From Nitrospiraceae bacterium UBA2166 (lineage in GTDB: Bacteria; Nitrospirota; Nitrospiria; Nitrospirales; UBA2166), in assembly GCA_002328825.1 (NCBI GenBank), contig DCWI01000060.1:1-6943 (forward strand): a stretch of DNA of 6,943 nt. Reading direction: 5' to 3'. Every line of letters starts with the position of its first letter. Positions within the stretch are counted from its first letter, which is position 1. This document shows positions 6,621 to 6,943 of the stretch, piece after piece. A program made the translations under genes and the position numbers. The notes beneath the pieces are model-generated. The model was not told where the DNA came from and ran no database searches. It was given only the letters and a program-made list of their open reading frames with translations.

Positions 6621-6625
6621 GATAA
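6613..6625. promoter_or_regulatory. 13-bp perfect palindrome just upstream of the nirB ribosome binding site
   Basis: TTATCTAAGATAA reads the same on both strands around a central base. It lies 3 bases before GAGGG (6629-6633), the likely nirB Shine-Dalgarno sequence. As RNA it could form a 5-bp TTATC/GATAA stem with a 3-base loop. As DNA it could be a small operator. No T-run follows, so it is not an intrinsic terminator. Confidence 0.4.
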
Positions 6626-6643
6626 TTTGAGGGTATTTGCATC

Positions 6644-6943
6644 TTGAGTACAAACACCATAAATGCACAGAAGACCGTCGTCGTGATCGGGAACGGAATG
6701 GTTGGACAACGGTTTTGCGAGAAGCTGGTCGCGTTCGACTCAGCCAAACAATATCACATCGTCACGTTCTGCGAGGAACCGCGGGCCGCATATGATCGTG
6801 TTGGCCTCACATCGTTTTTTGCACACCGCGATGCCGAACAGTTGATGCTGGCAAAGCTCGAGTGGTATGCCGAACACGGTATTGATTTGCATGTTGGGGA
6901 CAGAGCCAACCGGATTGATCGCCACACCCACACGGTACGATCG
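6644..6943 (+). CDS. nirB: NAD(P)H nitrite reductase large subunit NirB, N-terminal 100 codons (runs off the window)
   Basis: The cytoplasmic assimilatory nitrite reductase reduces nitrite to ammonium with NAD(P)H, using FAD, a [4Fe-4S] cluster and siroheme. Only the N-terminal FAD-binding Rossmann part is in the window. Visible are VVVIGNGMVGQRFCEKL (residues 12-28, the dinucleotide-binding GNGMVG loop), IVTFCEEPRAAYDRVGLTS (39-57, with the acidic end of strand 2) and LEWYAEHGIDLHVGDRANRI. These are characteristic of NirB. Residue 54 is Gly where I recall His or similar in many NirB proteins. There is no in-frame ATG before the Rossmann motif. The in-frame stop at 6623-6625 leaves TTG at 6644-6646 as the sensible start, with GAGGG at 6629-6633. 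ATT at 6635 is a less likely alternative. It is divergent from the porin-transporter-kinase operon. A nirD and a nitrate reductase gene would be expected beyond the edge. Confidence 0.9.
   Translation, partial: MSTNTINAQKTVVVIGNGMVGQRFCEKLVAFDSAKQYHIVTFCEEPRAAYDRVGLTSFFAHRDAEQLMLAKLEWYAEHGIDLHVGDRANRIDRHTHTVRS

Larger units (their letters stand above)
6236..6643. promoter_or_regulatory. Divergent intergenic region between the porin operon and nirB
   Basis: About 400 bases with no protein-coding gene of normal size. It must hold both divergent promoters. It contains a 40-bp tandem repeat (6376-6463), a possible leader ORF (6579-6620) and a palindrome (6613-6625). I saw no good sigma-70 -35/-10 pair. 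A TATAAC at 6533-6538 (plus) and a TATAAG at 6284-6289 (minus) lack matching -35 boxes. Two sigma-54-like GG...GC pairs have an 11-base spacing instead of 10, so I did not call them. Confidence 0.6.

Noticed and set aside
6410..6625. 71-codon plus-strand frame across the divergent region
   Set aside because: It begins with TTG inside the tandem repeat, has no ribosome binding site and encodes no recognisable protein; the DNA repeat explains its sequence.

Overview
The window reads as a bacterial chromosomal segment from a Gram-negative organism. An outer-membrane porin with a signal peptide sits in an operon with an inner-membrane transporter. The content is a nitrate/nitrite assimilation locus next to a decayed tRNA-targeted mobile element. 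I cannot fix the taxon from sequence alone. The protein families and the gene set (porin, NarK/NasA transporter, PP2C-kinase fusion, NirB) would fit a nitrifier such as Nitrospira or a gamma/betaproteobacterium. This is a guess, not a result.

Layout. Positions 1-61 are the 3' part of a tRNA-Leu(UAA), cut by the window edge. From 78 to about 865 (minus strand) lies a broken tyrosine recombinase. The catalytic domain (78-707) is separated from the core-binding domain (704-865) by a frameshift, and its second catalytic arginine is cysteine. Then come a short stretch with small direct repeats (864-996) and one plus-strand hypothetical gene with a good ribosome binding site (1041-1433), possibly cargo of the old element. 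A 91-base convergent spacer follows.

From 6235 down to 1525 on the minus strand runs a tight three-gene operon: an alginate-export-family porin (4766-6235), a NarK/NasA-type nitrate/nitrite transporter (3274-4749) and a fused PP2C phosphatase-Ser/Thr kinase with a C-terminal membrane anchor (1525-3234). Divergent from it, a plus-strand nirB (NAD(P)H nitrite reductase large subunit) starts at a TTG at 6644 and runs off the window.

The roughly 400-base divergent intergenic region (6236-6643) is the most unusual non-coding part. It holds a 40-bp tandem direct repeat with internal dyad symmetry, a possible short leader ORF (13 codons) with a very strong purine-rich Shine-Dalgarno tract, and a 13-bp perfect palindrome centred on that ORF's stop codon, just ahead of the nirB ribosome binding site. 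My reading of the pathway: the porin lets the anion into the periplasm, the transporter carries it into the cytoplasm, NirB (with a NirD expected beyond the window) reduces nitrite to ammonium, and the phosphatase/kinase is a co-regulated signalling protein of unknown target.
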